DNA from: VBOC01 sp035635475
Lineage (GTDB): Bacteria; Bacteroidota; Ignavibacteria; UBA10030; SZUA-254
Assembly: GCA_035635475.1 (NCBI GenBank)
Contig: DASQAZ010000012.1
Location: forward strand, 1-8,318
Length of the DNA: 8,318 nt
Direction: 5' to 3'
Both the position numbers and the translations under genes were made by a program. How positions within the stretch are numbered: the first letter of the stretch is position 1; each line of letters opens with the position of its first letter. The notes under the pieces are model-generated. The model did no database searches. It had not been told where the DNA came from and saw only the letters and a program-made list of their open reading frames with translations. Positions 1-7,849 of the stretch are shown piece after piece.

Positions 1-1131
1 TACACGATATATGTGGTTACCGTCGGGGGAGATGTTCTGGCGGGGTTTCGATTCTTCATCCCCGTTCTTCCATTTATTTATCTGTTCGTGCAGGAATCCG
101 TCGAGGGACTGTATGGATGGGCGGAGATGAAAATGCCCGCCCTGAGGCACCTTGCGATCATACTTCCCGTCGTTCTGGGATACCTCACCTTCACCATTCC
201 ACTTGATTACCTGCGTGAAAGCTGGATGAGGGAAAACGCGCTCGTCCAGAAAATGGCTCAGACAGGCAAGTGGATCAAGAAGCATTCAACGCCGGGCAGC
301 GTCATCGCGGCCTCGACGATCGGCGCGATTTCGTATTATGCGGAAGTGACGCTCATCGATATGCTCGGGTTAACCGACGAGACGATCGCCCACCATCCGG
401 AGAGGGTTTTTGGCGTTGAGAGCAACTGGAAGGAACGGAATTACAACGTAACCTACGTTCTCTCCCGCAAGCCGGATTGGATCTGCTTTTCCACCGGAAT
501 CAAGCCGAGCGCATTTGCCGAGCGCGCGCTCTTTACGCGCGAGGAATTTCGCCGGTGGTATTACCCGTATTACTTCCACCCCTCGGCCGACGCAGGGGAT
601 GTCGGCGTCATGTACAGGCGGAGCGATGCGCCCCGGGGCGATTCTCTCCCGCCGGTCGATCCAACGATCGATAATCAGTTCATCAACTACTATTATGAAG
701 GGATGAATCGCAAGCGGCAGAATCCGCCGGAGGCCCTGGAATATTTCCGCAAGGCGCTCGCGATCGCCCCTGCGGACTTTGCCCTGATCTACCAGGACAT
801 CGGCGATATCTACGGCTCCCGGGGGGAGCGGCAAGCCGCGCTCGATAATTACGAGCACGCCCTGACGGTCGACAGCCGCCTGGTGGGGAGTCATCTCGTG
901 CTGGGTACCTACGCACTGAATCAGGGGGATTACCGGACTGCCAGGCGACATCTGGAATGGATAGTGCGCCTCGATCCCGACTACTCGGCCGGATGGGCGT
1001 ACCTGGGAAAAGCCTATGACGCTTCCGGAGCGATCGACTCGGCGATCGTGGCATATGAAAACGCTCTCCAGGCGGCGCCGAACGATTCCACCGCAAGTAA
1101 TTCCCTCCAGAGACTCAGGACTCATGGGTAG
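1..1131 (+). CDS. GT-C type membrane glycosyltransferase with C-terminal TPR repeats (5' end missing)
   Basis: The reading frame is open from base 1, so this is the C-terminal 376 residues of a longer protein; the GTG at 13 is only an internal codon. Counting from base 1, residues 8-21 carry VGGDVLAGFRFFIP, which resembles the GGD-x-x-x-G-R motif before the last membrane helices of AftB-like and GT39-like enzymes. Hydrophobic segments follow (about 19-30 and 48-67), then a soluble region with the DIGAxxYY..xDxxGL-type sequence usual in these proteins (about 95-125). Residues 226-361 form four consecutive 34-residue TPR units, for example starting FALIYQDIGDIYGSRG and YSAGWAYLGKAYDASG. Family knowledge suggests transfer of a sugar from a polyprenyl-phosphate donor on the periplasmic face; TPRs usually bind proteins. 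Donor and acceptor are unknown. The YfhO gene starts 15 bases downstream, suggesting co-transcription. The catalytic N-terminal part lies outside the window, so the family call is moderately sure and the TPR call strong. Confidence 0.8.
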   Translation, partial: YTIYVVTVGGDVLAGFRFFIPVLPFIYLFVQESVEGLYGWAEMKMPALRHLAIILPVVLGYLTFTIPLDYLRESWMRENALVQKMAQTGKWIKKHSTPGSVIAASTIGAISYYAEVTLIDMLGLTDETIAHHPERVFGVESNWKERNYNVTYVLSRKPDWICFSTGIKPSAFAERALFTREEFRRWYYPYYFHPSADAGDVGVMYRRSDAPRGDSLPPVDPTIDNQFINYYYEGMNRKRQNPPEALEYFRKALAIAPADFALIYQDIGDIYGSRGERQAALDNYEHALTVDSRLVGSHLVLGTYALNQGDYRTARRHLEWIVRLDPDYSAGWAYLGKAYDASGAIDSAIVAYENALQAAPNDSTASNSLQRLRTHG

Positions 1132-1146
1132 CGTTCGCAGACAAAC

Positions 1147-3495
1147 GTGAAAAAGAGCCACGGGGTGAAGCAGCCACCGCAAAAGCTGCGGGATCTGAAG
1201 GACTGGCATGCCGTTCTGGCGATCGGAGCCATGGTGCTGGTGTTTTTTCGTGACATTCTTTTGCAGAAGGCTTTTTTCTGGGAAGATTTCATGTACCAGT
1301 ACTACCCCTTCCGCAATTTCGCCGCGGTCTCGCTGAGTAACGGAGACCTTCCCCTTTGGAATCCGTACACGTTCAGCGGGATGCCGTTTCAGGCCGATAT
1401 CCAGACGGCTCTTTTCTATGTTCCCAATCTTCTGTTAACTCTCTTTGTGACCAACGGGCGCCTGCAGCTTTTCTGGCTCGAGGCGATGATCATTCTTCAC
1501 TACGCAATTGCGGGCGTTTGCCTGTACTACCTCGCGAAGGATCTCGGAGCGCGAAAACTATTCGCGCTGTTCGGCGGAGTAGTCTACGCTCTCTCCGGAT
1601 TCATGATCATGCAGGCGATCCATGAAACGTTCGTCTGTCAGGTGGCGTGGCTGCCGCTGGTGATCCTGCTGTTCCGCCGGGCGCTTATCCGAAGATCCGC
1701 CGGTTATATGATCGGCGCGGGTCTCGTGCTCGGGCACGGGGTTCTTGCCGGCTCTCCACAGCTCACGCTGTATATTTTCACGCTTCTTTTTCTTTACTTC
1801 TGTTTTGAATTGTTCGCTTCGCTCAAGACCGACGGCGCACGAAAGTCGCTCGTGATGGTTCCGATCGCGGCGGGAACGGTTCTCGTGGCGATCGCGCTCA
1901 CCGCGGTGCAGTTATTGCCCACACGGGAGCTTGCCCCTCTGTCGACGCGCGCTGAAATCTCATTCGAGCAATCTGCAGAGGGATCGGTGGCATGGGAGCA
2001 ACTTTTGACGCTCATCGCGCCGAAATACTTCGGGACAAGCGGCGCCCAGGGCTCTAATTTCTGGATGTCCGGCCCTTACTGGCAGTATTGGGAGACGTGC
2101 ATGTACATCGGAGTCGCGGCCTTGGTCGCCGTGGGCGCCGCGCTGCGATTGATAAAAAAGAATCGCTACCTCGCCTTCTTTTCCTTGATCGCCCTCTTCG
2201 GCCTGCTGTATTCCTTTGGCGATAATTTCTTTCTTCACCCGATCTTCTTCAGGCTCGTCCCCGGCTTTGACAAGTTTCGCGTGCCCGCGCGGATGATATA
2301 CCTGTTCATATTCGGCTGCTCGATCCTCAGCGCCTTCGGGCTTCAGGAGCTCTTCGAGAAGCTGCAATCACAGCCCGACCGATTGAAAAAGGGAATCATC
2401 TCGATCGCCGGCGCGGGCATCATCGTGTGGTTGATGGCCCAGTCCGGTGCATTCCAATCGGCCCGCAATCCCCAGCAGTTGCCCCAGATCCACGCCGTGG
2501 CGGTGAGCGGCGCAACGGCGGGAATGGTGTTCCTGCTGATCGTTGCGGGGATACTTTTTCTTGCGAGCCGGCGAACGATCTCCGCGTCGGCTGCCGTGGG
2601 CGCGCTCTTCGCGCTGCAGTTCATCGATGTCAATATCTTTGGATTCGATCAGAACAACGGGAACGTTAACCCCGACGATTACTATGCGAGCAAGGCGGAC
2701 ATCGTCAGCCTCCTGAAGGAGGACGGAAAGGCGGAATACTTCCGGGTCAATTCACGCCAGGGCGGCTCGATGATCCTCGACCGCAATCAGGGCATGGTCG
2801 ACCGCATTTTCATGATGGAAGGGTATACGCCGCTCGGCCTGCAGCGCCTCTATCCTCCGTCCAGGAACTGGGACCAGACCTGCGACATGCTTAACGCGAA
2901 ATACAGGATCGCCGTGAATCAACAGAAGCAATCGATGGGTATGATCAAGGCCAGCACCTATCTTCCCCGGGCATTCATGGTGTACCGGGCGAAAATCATT
3001 CGCGATGAGAATGAGGAACGAACATTTATGGCAGGCAACGACTTTGATCCCGCGCGGATGATCGTCGCTGAGGAAAGTCCCATACGAGGATCGGTTTCCG
3101 GCGAGGGTGGGCAGACGCCAACGACCGACACGGCTTACACGTCTGAGTGGTCGGCGTCCATCACATCGTATGCTCTGAATGCAATCAGCCTGAATGTGAC
3201 ATCATCGAAAGACGGCTACCTGGTCCTCAGCGAGATCTATTACCCCGGCTGGAATGCGTATGTCGACGGCGTACAACAGCGGATTTACCGGGCGGATTGG
3301 AGTCTACGGACGATTCCTATTTCCGGGGGAAATCACCGGGTGGAGGTCCGGTTCGAACCCGATAGCTTTCGCCGGGGATTCTGGCTGACCTCCGGGACGC
3401 TTTTTGTGTCGGCCGCCGTCCTGGCCGGTTCAGCCACCATGGGCAGGAGAAGACGCGCACGGAAGATCGAACAATCTCCTCCGCCGACGGGTTGA
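1147..3495 (+). CDS. YfhO-family polytopic membrane protein (GT-C-like)
   Basis: A 782-residue protein with the hallmarks of the bacterial YfhO membrane family. After a basic N-terminus and first helix (about 20-38) comes a periplasmic loop with WEDFMYQYYPF (45-55) and LPLWNPYTFSGMPFQAD (68-84), the signature start of this family; the acidic pair E46/D47 is where GT-C enzymes carry a catalytic acid. About a dozen further hydrophobic segments run to residue 497. A soluble domain of roughly 240 residues follows (about 500-742), ending in YYPGWNAYVDG (698-708), also typical, then a last helix (743-762) and a basic tail. YfhO of Firmicutes is linked to glycosylation of lipoteichoic acid; in a diderm the substrate is unknown, so periplasmic glycosyl transfer is inferred. 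The GTG start at 1147 is the only start codon in frame after the preceding gene's TAG at 1129; the next ATG (1231) lies inside the first helix. No Shine-Dalgarno is visible. It probably shares a transcript with the gene upstream. Confidence 0.9.
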   Translation: MKKSHGVKQPPQKLRDLKDWHAVLAIGAMVLVFFRDILLQKAFFWEDFMYQYYPFRNFAAVSLSNGDLPLWNPYTFSGMPFQADIQTALFYVPNLLLTLFVTNGRLQLFWLEAMIILHYAIAGVCLYYLAKDLGARKLFALFGGVVYALSGFMIMQAIHETFVCQVAWLPLVILLFRRALIRRSAGYMIGAGLVLGHGVLAGSPQLTLYIFTLLFLYFCFELFASLKTDGARKSLVMVPIAAGTVLVAIALTAVQLLPTRELAPLSTRAEISFEQSAEGSVAWEQLLTLIAPKYFGTSGAQGSNFWMSGPYWQYWETCMYIGVAALVAVGAALRLIKKNRYLAFFSLIALFGLLYSFGDNFFLHPIFFRLVPGFDKFRVPARMIYLFIFGCSILSAFGLQELFEKLQSQPDRLKKGIISIAGAGIIVWLMAQSGAFQSARNPQQLPQIHAVAVSGATAGMVFLLIVAGILFLASRRTISASAAVGALFALQFIDVNIFGFDQNNGNVNPDDYYASKADIVSLLKEDGKAEYFRVNSRQGGSMILDRNQGMVDRIFMMEGYTPLGLQRLYPPSRNWDQTCDMLNAKYRIAVNQQKQSMGMIKASTYLPRAFMVYRAKIIRDENEERTFMAGNDFDPARMIVAEESPIRGSVSGEGGQTPTTDTAYTSEWSASITSYALNAISLNVTSSKDGYLVLSEIYYPGWNAYVDGVQQRIYRADWSLRTIPISGGNHRVEVRFEPDSFRRGFWLTSGTLFVSAAVLAGSATMGRRRRARKIEQSPPPTG

Positions 3496-3583
3496 CATTG
3501 AGCGCCGACCAAATCGTTCTTGGGCATACGGAGAACTGGACGCCCGATCATTTACTCATCACTGTTCTCTTGCCCTTCGCCGG

Positions 3584-4717
3584 ATGAAGATCATCATCCT
3601 TGGAACTGCCTACCCCCTCCGCGGAGGAATCGCACACTTCAATGCGCTGCTCGCATCGCAGCTCCAGAAGAAGCACGCCGTCCGAACGATTACGTTCAAG
3701 CGGCAGTATCCGAAGATTTTTTTTCCGGGAACGACGCAGGACGAACCGGGCGGCCGATCCGACGTTCCCCCCGCCCCGCAATTGATCGATTCGATTAACC
3801 CTTTCAACTGGATACGGGTTGCGCGAATGGTTCGCAAAGAAAAGCCGGATCTGATTATCTTCAAGTACTGGCTGCCATTCTTTGGGCCGTGCTTCGGAAC
3901 GATCGCGAAACTGGCGAAGAGGAACACCGGCACGAAGGTGCTCTTCATTTGCGATAACATCATTCCGCACGAACGCCGGCCGGGGGATGTTCTTTTCACC
4001 CGGTATGCATTCAGGCAGGCCGATTATTTCATCGTACAATCGGATGCCGTCGAGCTGGACCTGAAAAGAGATTTCCCCGGCGCAGTCTACCGCAAGGTCC
4101 CCCACCCCCTTTATGAAATTTTCGGGGATGCGATGCCGAAGGAAAAGGCGAGAGCCGCCCTGGGAATCGCCGGGAAAAATGTCTTGCTCTACTTCGGGTA
4201 CGTGCGGCCCTACAAGGGGTTGATGGTGTTGATCGATGCGATCGGCCGGCTGAAAGAATCAGGTGAAAAGGATGTTCTGTTACTGATCGTCGGCGAGTTC
4301 TACGATGACGAGGCAAAGTACCGTGATCGTGTTCGCGACTTGGGCCTCGAGTCCTCGGTCCGGTTTGTTTCCAATTATGTGCCCAACGAGGAGGTTGCGA
4401 CGTATTTCAGCGCGGCAGACGTCGTGGTTCTGCCGTACCTTTCAGCAACGCAGAGCGGGATTACGCAGATCGCATACAACTTCGACAAACCGGTGATTGC
4501 GACGAACGTCGGGGGATTGGGCGAAGTTGTTATCGGCGGAAAGACCGGTCTGCTCGTTCCCCCGAATGATGCCCCCGCTCTCGCGGCAGCGATGGCGAGA
4601 TTTTACCATGAGAACAAGAGCGAGGAATTCACGAAAAACGTCAGAGAGGAGAAACGGAAATATGGTTGGGAACGGCTTGTGTCAGGCATCGAGGAGTTGA
4701 TGAAAGAAGGTCGGTAA
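3584..4717 (+). CDS. Glycosyltransferase family 4 (GT-B fold)
   Basis: A 377-residue cytoplasmic or membrane-associated glycosyltransferase, of usual GT4 length, that would move a sugar from a nucleotide donor to a growing lipid-linked glycan. The N-terminal Rossmann half begins MKIIILGTAYPLRGGIAHF, with the glycine loop (14-15) that contacts the donor or acceptor. The C-terminal donor-binding half has FGYVRPYKG (204-212; R208 and K211 in the phosphate-binding positions), LPYLSATQSGITQIAY (283-298) and PVIATNVGGLGEVV (303-316), where E314 corresponds to the second Glu of the EX7E motif. The first Glu is not seen; a SATQSG sequence stands there, which I believe is common in one GT4 subgroup. 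The frame is open further upstream into yfhO, but the ATG at 3584 is chosen because the family's N-terminal beta strand starts exactly there. No Shine-Dalgarno is visible. It is 88 bases after yfhO and followed by a strong terminator, so it is likely the last gene of that unit. Sugar specificity cannot be told. Confidence 0.92.
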   Translation: MKIIILGTAYPLRGGIAHFNALLASQLQKKHAVRTITFKRQYPKIFFPGTTQDEPGGRSDVPPAPQLIDSINPFNWIRVARMVRKEKPDLIIFKYWLPFFGPCFGTIAKLAKRNTGTKVLFICDNIIPHERRPGDVLFTRYAFRQADYFIVQSDAVELDLKRDFPGAVYRKVPHPLYEIFGDAMPKEKARAALGIAGKNVLLYFGYVRPYKGLMVLIDAIGRLKESGEKDVLLLIVGEFYDDEAKYRDRVRDLGLESSVRFVSNYVPNEEVATYFSAADVVVLPYLSATQSGITQIAYNFDKPVIATNVGGLGEVVIGGKTGLLVPPNDAPALAAAMARFYHENKSEEFTKNVREEKRKYGWERLVSGIEELMKEGR

Positions 4718-4759
4718 GTGGTCACGGAAGGATCGAAGCGAGGAATTCCGTATATTCGT

Positions 4760-4802
4760 AGAGAGTTTACGGGGTGTATGCGCCCCGTAAGCTCTCTTTT
4801 TT
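4760..4802 (+). terminator. Strong Rho-independent terminator
   Basis: Bases 4760-4774 pair with 4783-4797 to give a 15-bp stem with one G-U wobble (4766/4791) and four G-C pairs at its loop side. The 8-base loop can close further (4776-4781 G-C, 4775-4782 wobble) to leave a TATG tetraloop. A run of six T (4797-4802) follows directly. The hairpin begins 42 bases after the GT4 stop codon. There is no A-run on the left side, so it should act only on + strand transcription. It ends the GT-C/YfhO/GT4 unit, or acts as a partial terminator within a longer operon, because the next start codon is only 52 bases away. Confidence 0.93.
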
Positions 4803-4837
4803 GTTTGCCAACGAAAGATGCGATCATGACTTTAATC

Positions 4838-4846
4838 GGGGGAGGG
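4838..4846 (+). promoter_or_regulatory. Shine-Dalgarno sequence of the methyltransferase gene
   Basis: A purine-rich GGGGGAGGG stretch contains the core GGAGG at 4841-4845, nine bases before the ATG at 4855. It decides the start: the frame is open back to a GTG at 4774, but that codon lies inside the terminator stem and would add 27 unlike-family residues. This is the only clear Shine-Dalgarno among the gene starts in the window. Confidence 0.75.
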
Positions 4847-4854
4847 CGAGGACG

Positions 4855-5763
4855 ATGAATGCCGACGTGATACGGTGCCCTGTTTGCGGCTCGTCGAGCC
4901 TGAGGCCCCGGCCGTTCGGCTACCAATTCAATGGGAGCCGGCTCGAAGGAATTGAGTGTCTTGCGTGCAAGATCATTTTCGTCAGTCCGCAACCCTCTCC
5001 CGAAGATATGGCGCGAATGTACTCGAAAGAATACTTCCAAGGGGATTTTCGGTGCAGCCACGAGGGCAGCTACTTTGACGATGCGACGCTCGCACGGATT
5101 GTGGACGAAGAGCTTCTTCGGCGCATCATGATTTATAAACCGGCCGGCAAATTCCTGGAAATCGGCTGCGCGGGAGGAGCGTTCCTCAATGCCGCACGGA
5201 ACGCCGGCTACGAGGTGCGGGGTGTGGAATTCTCGGACGACGCGGCGCGGTTTGCGCGCGACAAGTTCAAGCTTGATGTCGTTACCGGCGACATCCTCAA
5301 TGTCCCCCTCCCCCCTGATGCATACGACGTCGCATTCATGGGCGATGTGCTGGAACACCTTCCCGATCCGGTTGCATCATTGAAGGCGATTCACCGGTTC
5401 ATGAAAGACCGGGGACTTCTCGTAATCCTCTGCCCCATGCAAACCAACACGCTGTACTCGAGGCTGGGATTTGCGGCTTATTGGGCGCTCGGCAGGAAGG
5501 CAACCGTTCACCTGCCGCCGTATCACCTCTTCGAATTTCGACCGGGGAGCATCGCGCGGCTCGTCCGGAGCTGCGGCTTCGAGGTCACTCGCCTGGGGCA
5601 GTCGGCCATTCCCCCGTCGCAGATTGCACAGCGCGGAACGTTTCTTGAAAAAAGCTTGAAGAAACTATTTCAATATCCGAACTACCTGCTCACGTCTCTC
5701 TTCCGCGTTCTGGGAGATCGAGTCGAACTGTATGCCACAAAAATAACTGAACCCTCTGCATGA
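4855..5763 (+). CDS. Class I SAM-dependent methyltransferase with N-terminal zinc ribbon
   Basis: A 302-residue protein. The N-terminus has a four-cysteine zinc-ribbon pattern, CPVC (8-11) and CLAC (35-38), followed by a linker with FVSPQPSPEDMARMY (42-56), a combination often seen in methyltransferases of sugar and O-antigen clusters. The Rossmann-type catalytic domain has motif I LEIGCAGGAFL (101-111) for SAM binding, an acidic residue E125 at the end of the second strand (GVEFS) expected to hold the ribose, TGDI (144-147), and DVLEHLPDP (164-172), the usual post-motif of the Methyltransf_11/23 group. The C-terminal PYHLFEF (222-228) fits the same group. The methyl acceptor is not predictable; a sugar hydroxyl or a sugar nucleotide is the contextual guess. 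Its stop codon overlaps the wecB start (ATGA at 5760-5763), so the two are translationally coupled. It is the first gene after the terminator and the only one with a good Shine-Dalgarno. Confidence 0.88.
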   Translation: MNADVIRCPVCGSSSLRPRPFGYQFNGSRLEGIECLACKIIFVSPQPSPEDMARMYSKEYFQGDFRCSHEGSYFDDATLARIVDEELLRRIMIYKPAGKFLEIGCAGGAFLNAARNAGYEVRGVEFSDDAARFARDKFKLDVVTGDILNVPLPPDAYDVAFMGDVLEHLPDPVASLKAIHRFMKDRGLLVILCPMQTNTLYSRLGFAAYWALGRKATVHLPPYHLFEFRPGSIARLVRSCGFEVTRLGQSAIPPSQIAQRGTFLEKSLKKLFQYPNYLLTSLFRVLGDRVELYATKITEPSA

Positions 5764-6863
5764 AAATCGCACTGGTTTTCGGAACGCGCCCCGAGGCCAT
5801 CAAGATGGCGCCGGTCGTCAAAGAGCTCGAGCGGCGGAAGGTGGACCATATTGTCATCGTGACGGCACAGCACCGCCAGATGCTGGATCAGAAGCTGAAC
5901 GTGTTCGACATTGTTCCTCATTATGACCTGGATATCATGGAACAGGATCAGGACCTGTACTATGTGACAACGGCAGTGCTCAATGAGATCAAACCGGTCC
6001 TGCTCAAAGAGATGCCGGACGTATTACTCGTTCAGGGCGACACGACCACGACATTTGCCGCCAGTCTCGCTGCCTACTATCAGAAGATCGTTGTCGGTCA
6101 TGTGGAAGCGGGGCTTCGGACCTGGAATAAGTTCAACCCGTTTCCCGAGGAGATCAACAGGCAGTTGACAACGCGGCTGACCGATTTGCATTTCGCGCCG
6201 ACGGAGTGGGCGAAGAATAATCTTTTGAGGGAGGGAGTAGCTCCCGAACGCATTTTTATCACCGGGAATACCGTCATCGACGCTCTCCTGATGATCGTCG
6301 ATCCGAATTATCAATTCAAGGATGAATCCCTGAAAGCGATCGATTTCACCAGGCGACGGGTGATCGTGCTGACCTCGCATCGCCGCGAGAATTTTGGCGA
6401 GCCCATGCGGCACGTGTTCTCGGCCTGCCGCCAGCTCGTCGAGAAAAACCATGACGTTGAACTGATCTATCCGGTCCATCCGAACCCGAACGTGCGAAAG
6501 GTCGCCAATGAAATCCTATCGGGCATTCCCCGCGTCCACCTCATCGAGCCGATGGAATATCGTCCGTTTGTCCAGCTCATGAACAAATGCTATCTGATTC
6601 TGACCGACTCAGGAGGGGTCCAGGAAGAAGCGCCTACTCTGGGAAAGCCCGTGCTCGTCCTTCGGAAGACGACCGAACGGCCGGAAGCGATCGAAGCAGG
6701 GACTGCGAAGCTCGTCGGCACGGACGAGCGCACGATCCTCGATACGGCTCAAAAGCTTCTTTCCGATAGTGCGGAATACAAGAAGATGGCGACGAGAACA
6801 AACCCGTACGGCGACGGGAAGGCGGCACAGCGCATCGTCGACATCATCCAGCAGCGGCGCTAG
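5760..6863 (+). CDS. wecB: UDP-N-acetylglucosamine 2-epimerase (non-hydrolysing)
   Basis: A 367-residue cytoplasmic enzyme of standard length that interconverts UDP-GlcNAc and UDP-ManNAc, the first step to ManNAc or ManNAcA in surface polysaccharides. Family signatures run throughout: FGTRPEAIKMAP (7-18; R10 and K15 contact the substrate), TAQHRQMLD (35-43), QGDTTTTFA (92-100; D94), VGHVEAGLR (112-120; E116), FPEEINRQ (128-135; E130), TGNTVIDA (168-175), TSHRREN (205-211; H207), YPVHPNPNV (237-245) and LTDSGGVQEEAP (281-292), which binds the UDP and pyrophosphate. All residues I know to be essential in E. coli and Bacillus homologues appear to be in place, so it should be active. The start overlaps the methyltransferase stop by four bases and has no Shine-Dalgarno of its own, which points to coupled translation. 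The dehydrogenase partner wecC, which would make UDP-ManNAcA, is not in the window. Confidence 0.97.
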   Translation: MKIALVFGTRPEAIKMAPVVKELERRKVDHIVIVTAQHRQMLDQKLNVFDIVPHYDLDIMEQDQDLYYVTTAVLNEIKPVLLKEMPDVLLVQGDTTTTFAASLAAYYQKIVVGHVEAGLRTWNKFNPFPEEINRQLTTRLTDLHFAPTEWAKNNLLREGVAPERIFITGNTVIDALLMIVDPNYQFKDESLKAIDFTRRRVIVLTSHRRENFGEPMRHVFSACRQLVEKNHDVELIYPVHPNPNVRKVANEILSGIPRVHLIEPMEYRPFVQLMNKCYLILTDSGGVQEEAPTLGKPVLVLRKTTERPEAIEAGTAKLVGTDERTILDTAQKLLSDSAEYKKMATRTNPYGDGKAAQRIVDIIQQRR

Positions 6864-6869
6864 ACCCAC

Positions 6870-7823
6870 GTGGCTGCGGATTTCCCAAGCGTTTATTGCA
6901 TCATTCTTAACCTGAACGGGGGCGAATTATTGCGCGATACGCTCGACTCGGTTCAGAAGATGTCGTATTCACGTTTGAGGACCGTCGTCGTGGATAACGG
7001 ATCGAGCGACAGAAGCAGCGTCCTCGTGCGGGAGCAGTACCGGGGAGTCACGCTCATTGAAAACGGAACGAACCTCGGATTCGGCGAGGGAAATAATGTC
7101 GGCATACGGTATGCGCTGGCTCAAGGCGCCGATTGGGTCCTGCTGCTCAATAATGACATCGTCGCCGCCCCGGACATGTTGTCCGAGATGATGACTGTCG
7201 CCGTACTGGACCCCCGTATCGGCATCCTTGCTCCCAAAATTTACTATCATTCGCTCCCGGACACTTTTTGGTACGCCGGCGGAAATGTGAACTACTGGAG
7301 CGGCATCGTCTCCCACAGGGGAGTCGGTCAGAAGGACCGGGGCCAGTTCGATCGCATCGAGGACACAAAATATATTACCGGCTGTGCGATGCTCATTCGC
7401 CGGGCGGTGCTCGAAAAGGTCGGAATGTTTGATCCGATATTTTATCCGGCATACTCGGAGGATGCCGACCTCTCAACGCGGACGCTGCGCGCGGGACACC
7501 GGCTGGTGTACGTTCCGCGGGCAAAACTATGGCACAAGGTCTCGGCGTTCAGCGGCGGCGGCATATCGCCCATGAAGACCCGGCTGAAGGTTGAGCACAA
7601 CCTCATTTACTTCAAGCGTTACGCCCGGTGGTATCACTGGATCACGATACCCTGGTGTGTGGGCGGCCTTGCGATCATCTTTGTGATCAGGCAACTCCTG
7701 AAAGGAAACTTCAAGGTTGTCGGCGCGCTTGCTCAGGGATTCTTCAACGCCCTGGGCCGGCTCTGGTCTTCAAAGCCCCCCGCCCGCGCGCTGCCCGGGT
7801 CTGACGCGGGTCGCCCATCGTGA
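6870..7823 (+). CDS. Glycosyltransferase family 2 (rhamnosyltransferase-like)
   Basis: A 317-residue GT-A glycosyltransferase. It starts with the first beta strand VYCIILNLNGGELL (8-21), followed by VVVDNGSSD (39-47), which binds the nucleotide, and NLGFGEGNNVGI (68-79). LLNND (92-96) stands in the metal-binding DXD position. GCAMLIRR (171-178) and SEDADLSTR (196-204, carrying the catalytic ED pair) come next, then LWHK (220-223). This pattern matches the WbbL/RfbF-like GT2 group, often rhamnosyl- or other deoxyhexosyltransferases. A hydrophobic segment at about 257-274 and the basic, amphipathic tail suggest membrane attachment, with the catalytic domain in the cytoplasm. The start is a GTG six bases after the wecB stop, with no Shine-Dalgarno; downstream alternatives would cut the first beta strand. 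The spacing implies co-transcription with wecB. The nearby RfbC-type gene makes a dTDP-deoxyhexose donor plausible, but specificity is inferred only. Confidence 0.92.
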   Translation: MAADFPSVYCIILNLNGGELLRDTLDSVQKMSYSRLRTVVVDNGSSDRSSVLVREQYRGVTLIENGTNLGFGEGNNVGIRYALAQGADWVLLLNNDIVAAPDMLSEMMTVAVLDPRIGILAPKIYYHSLPDTFWYAGGNVNYWSGIVSHRGVGQKDRGQFDRIEDTKYITGCAMLIRRAVLEKVGMFDPIFYPAYSEDADLSTRTLRAGHRLVYVPRAKLWHKVSAFSGGGISPMKTRLKVEHNLIYFKRYARWYHWITIPWCVGGLAIIFVIRQLLKGNFKVVGALAQGFFNALGRLWSSKPPARALPGSDAGRPS

Positions 7824-7849
7824 CAATCGCGGGCTTCTCCCCTCATTAC

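Noticed and set aside
370..1209. A 279-codon open frame on the minus strand opposite the TPR region.
   Set aside because: It lies antisense to a clearly recognisable TPR domain, resembles no family I know, and is the kind of long shadow frame expected from GC-rich coding DNA. The same applies to the other minus-strand frames at 683-1096, 1960-2367, 3548-4105, 4603-5358 and 6024-6479.
3492..3530. A perfect TTGACA -35 hexamer at 3492-3497 over the yfhO stop codon, as a possible promoter for the GT4 gene.
   Set aside because: No acceptable -10 sequence lies 16-19 bases downstream (CGTTCT at 17), nor does a TAnnTTTG element.
3404..3583. Upstream extension of the GT4 gene by 60 codons, overlapping the end of yfhO.
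   Set aside because: The extension reads as random Arg/Pro-rich sequence and the conserved GT4 N-terminus starts exactly at the ATG at 3584.
4805..4836. TTGCCA and TTTAAT as a possible promoter between the terminator and the methyltransferase gene.
   Set aside because: The spacing of 20 bases is too long for a standard sigma-70 promoter, and the transcript would begin at or inside the Shine-Dalgarno sequence.
4774..4854. Start of the methyltransferase at the GTG at 4774.
   Set aside because: That codon is inside the terminator stem, and a good Shine-Dalgarno precedes the ATG at 4855, just before the zinc-ribbon cysteines.
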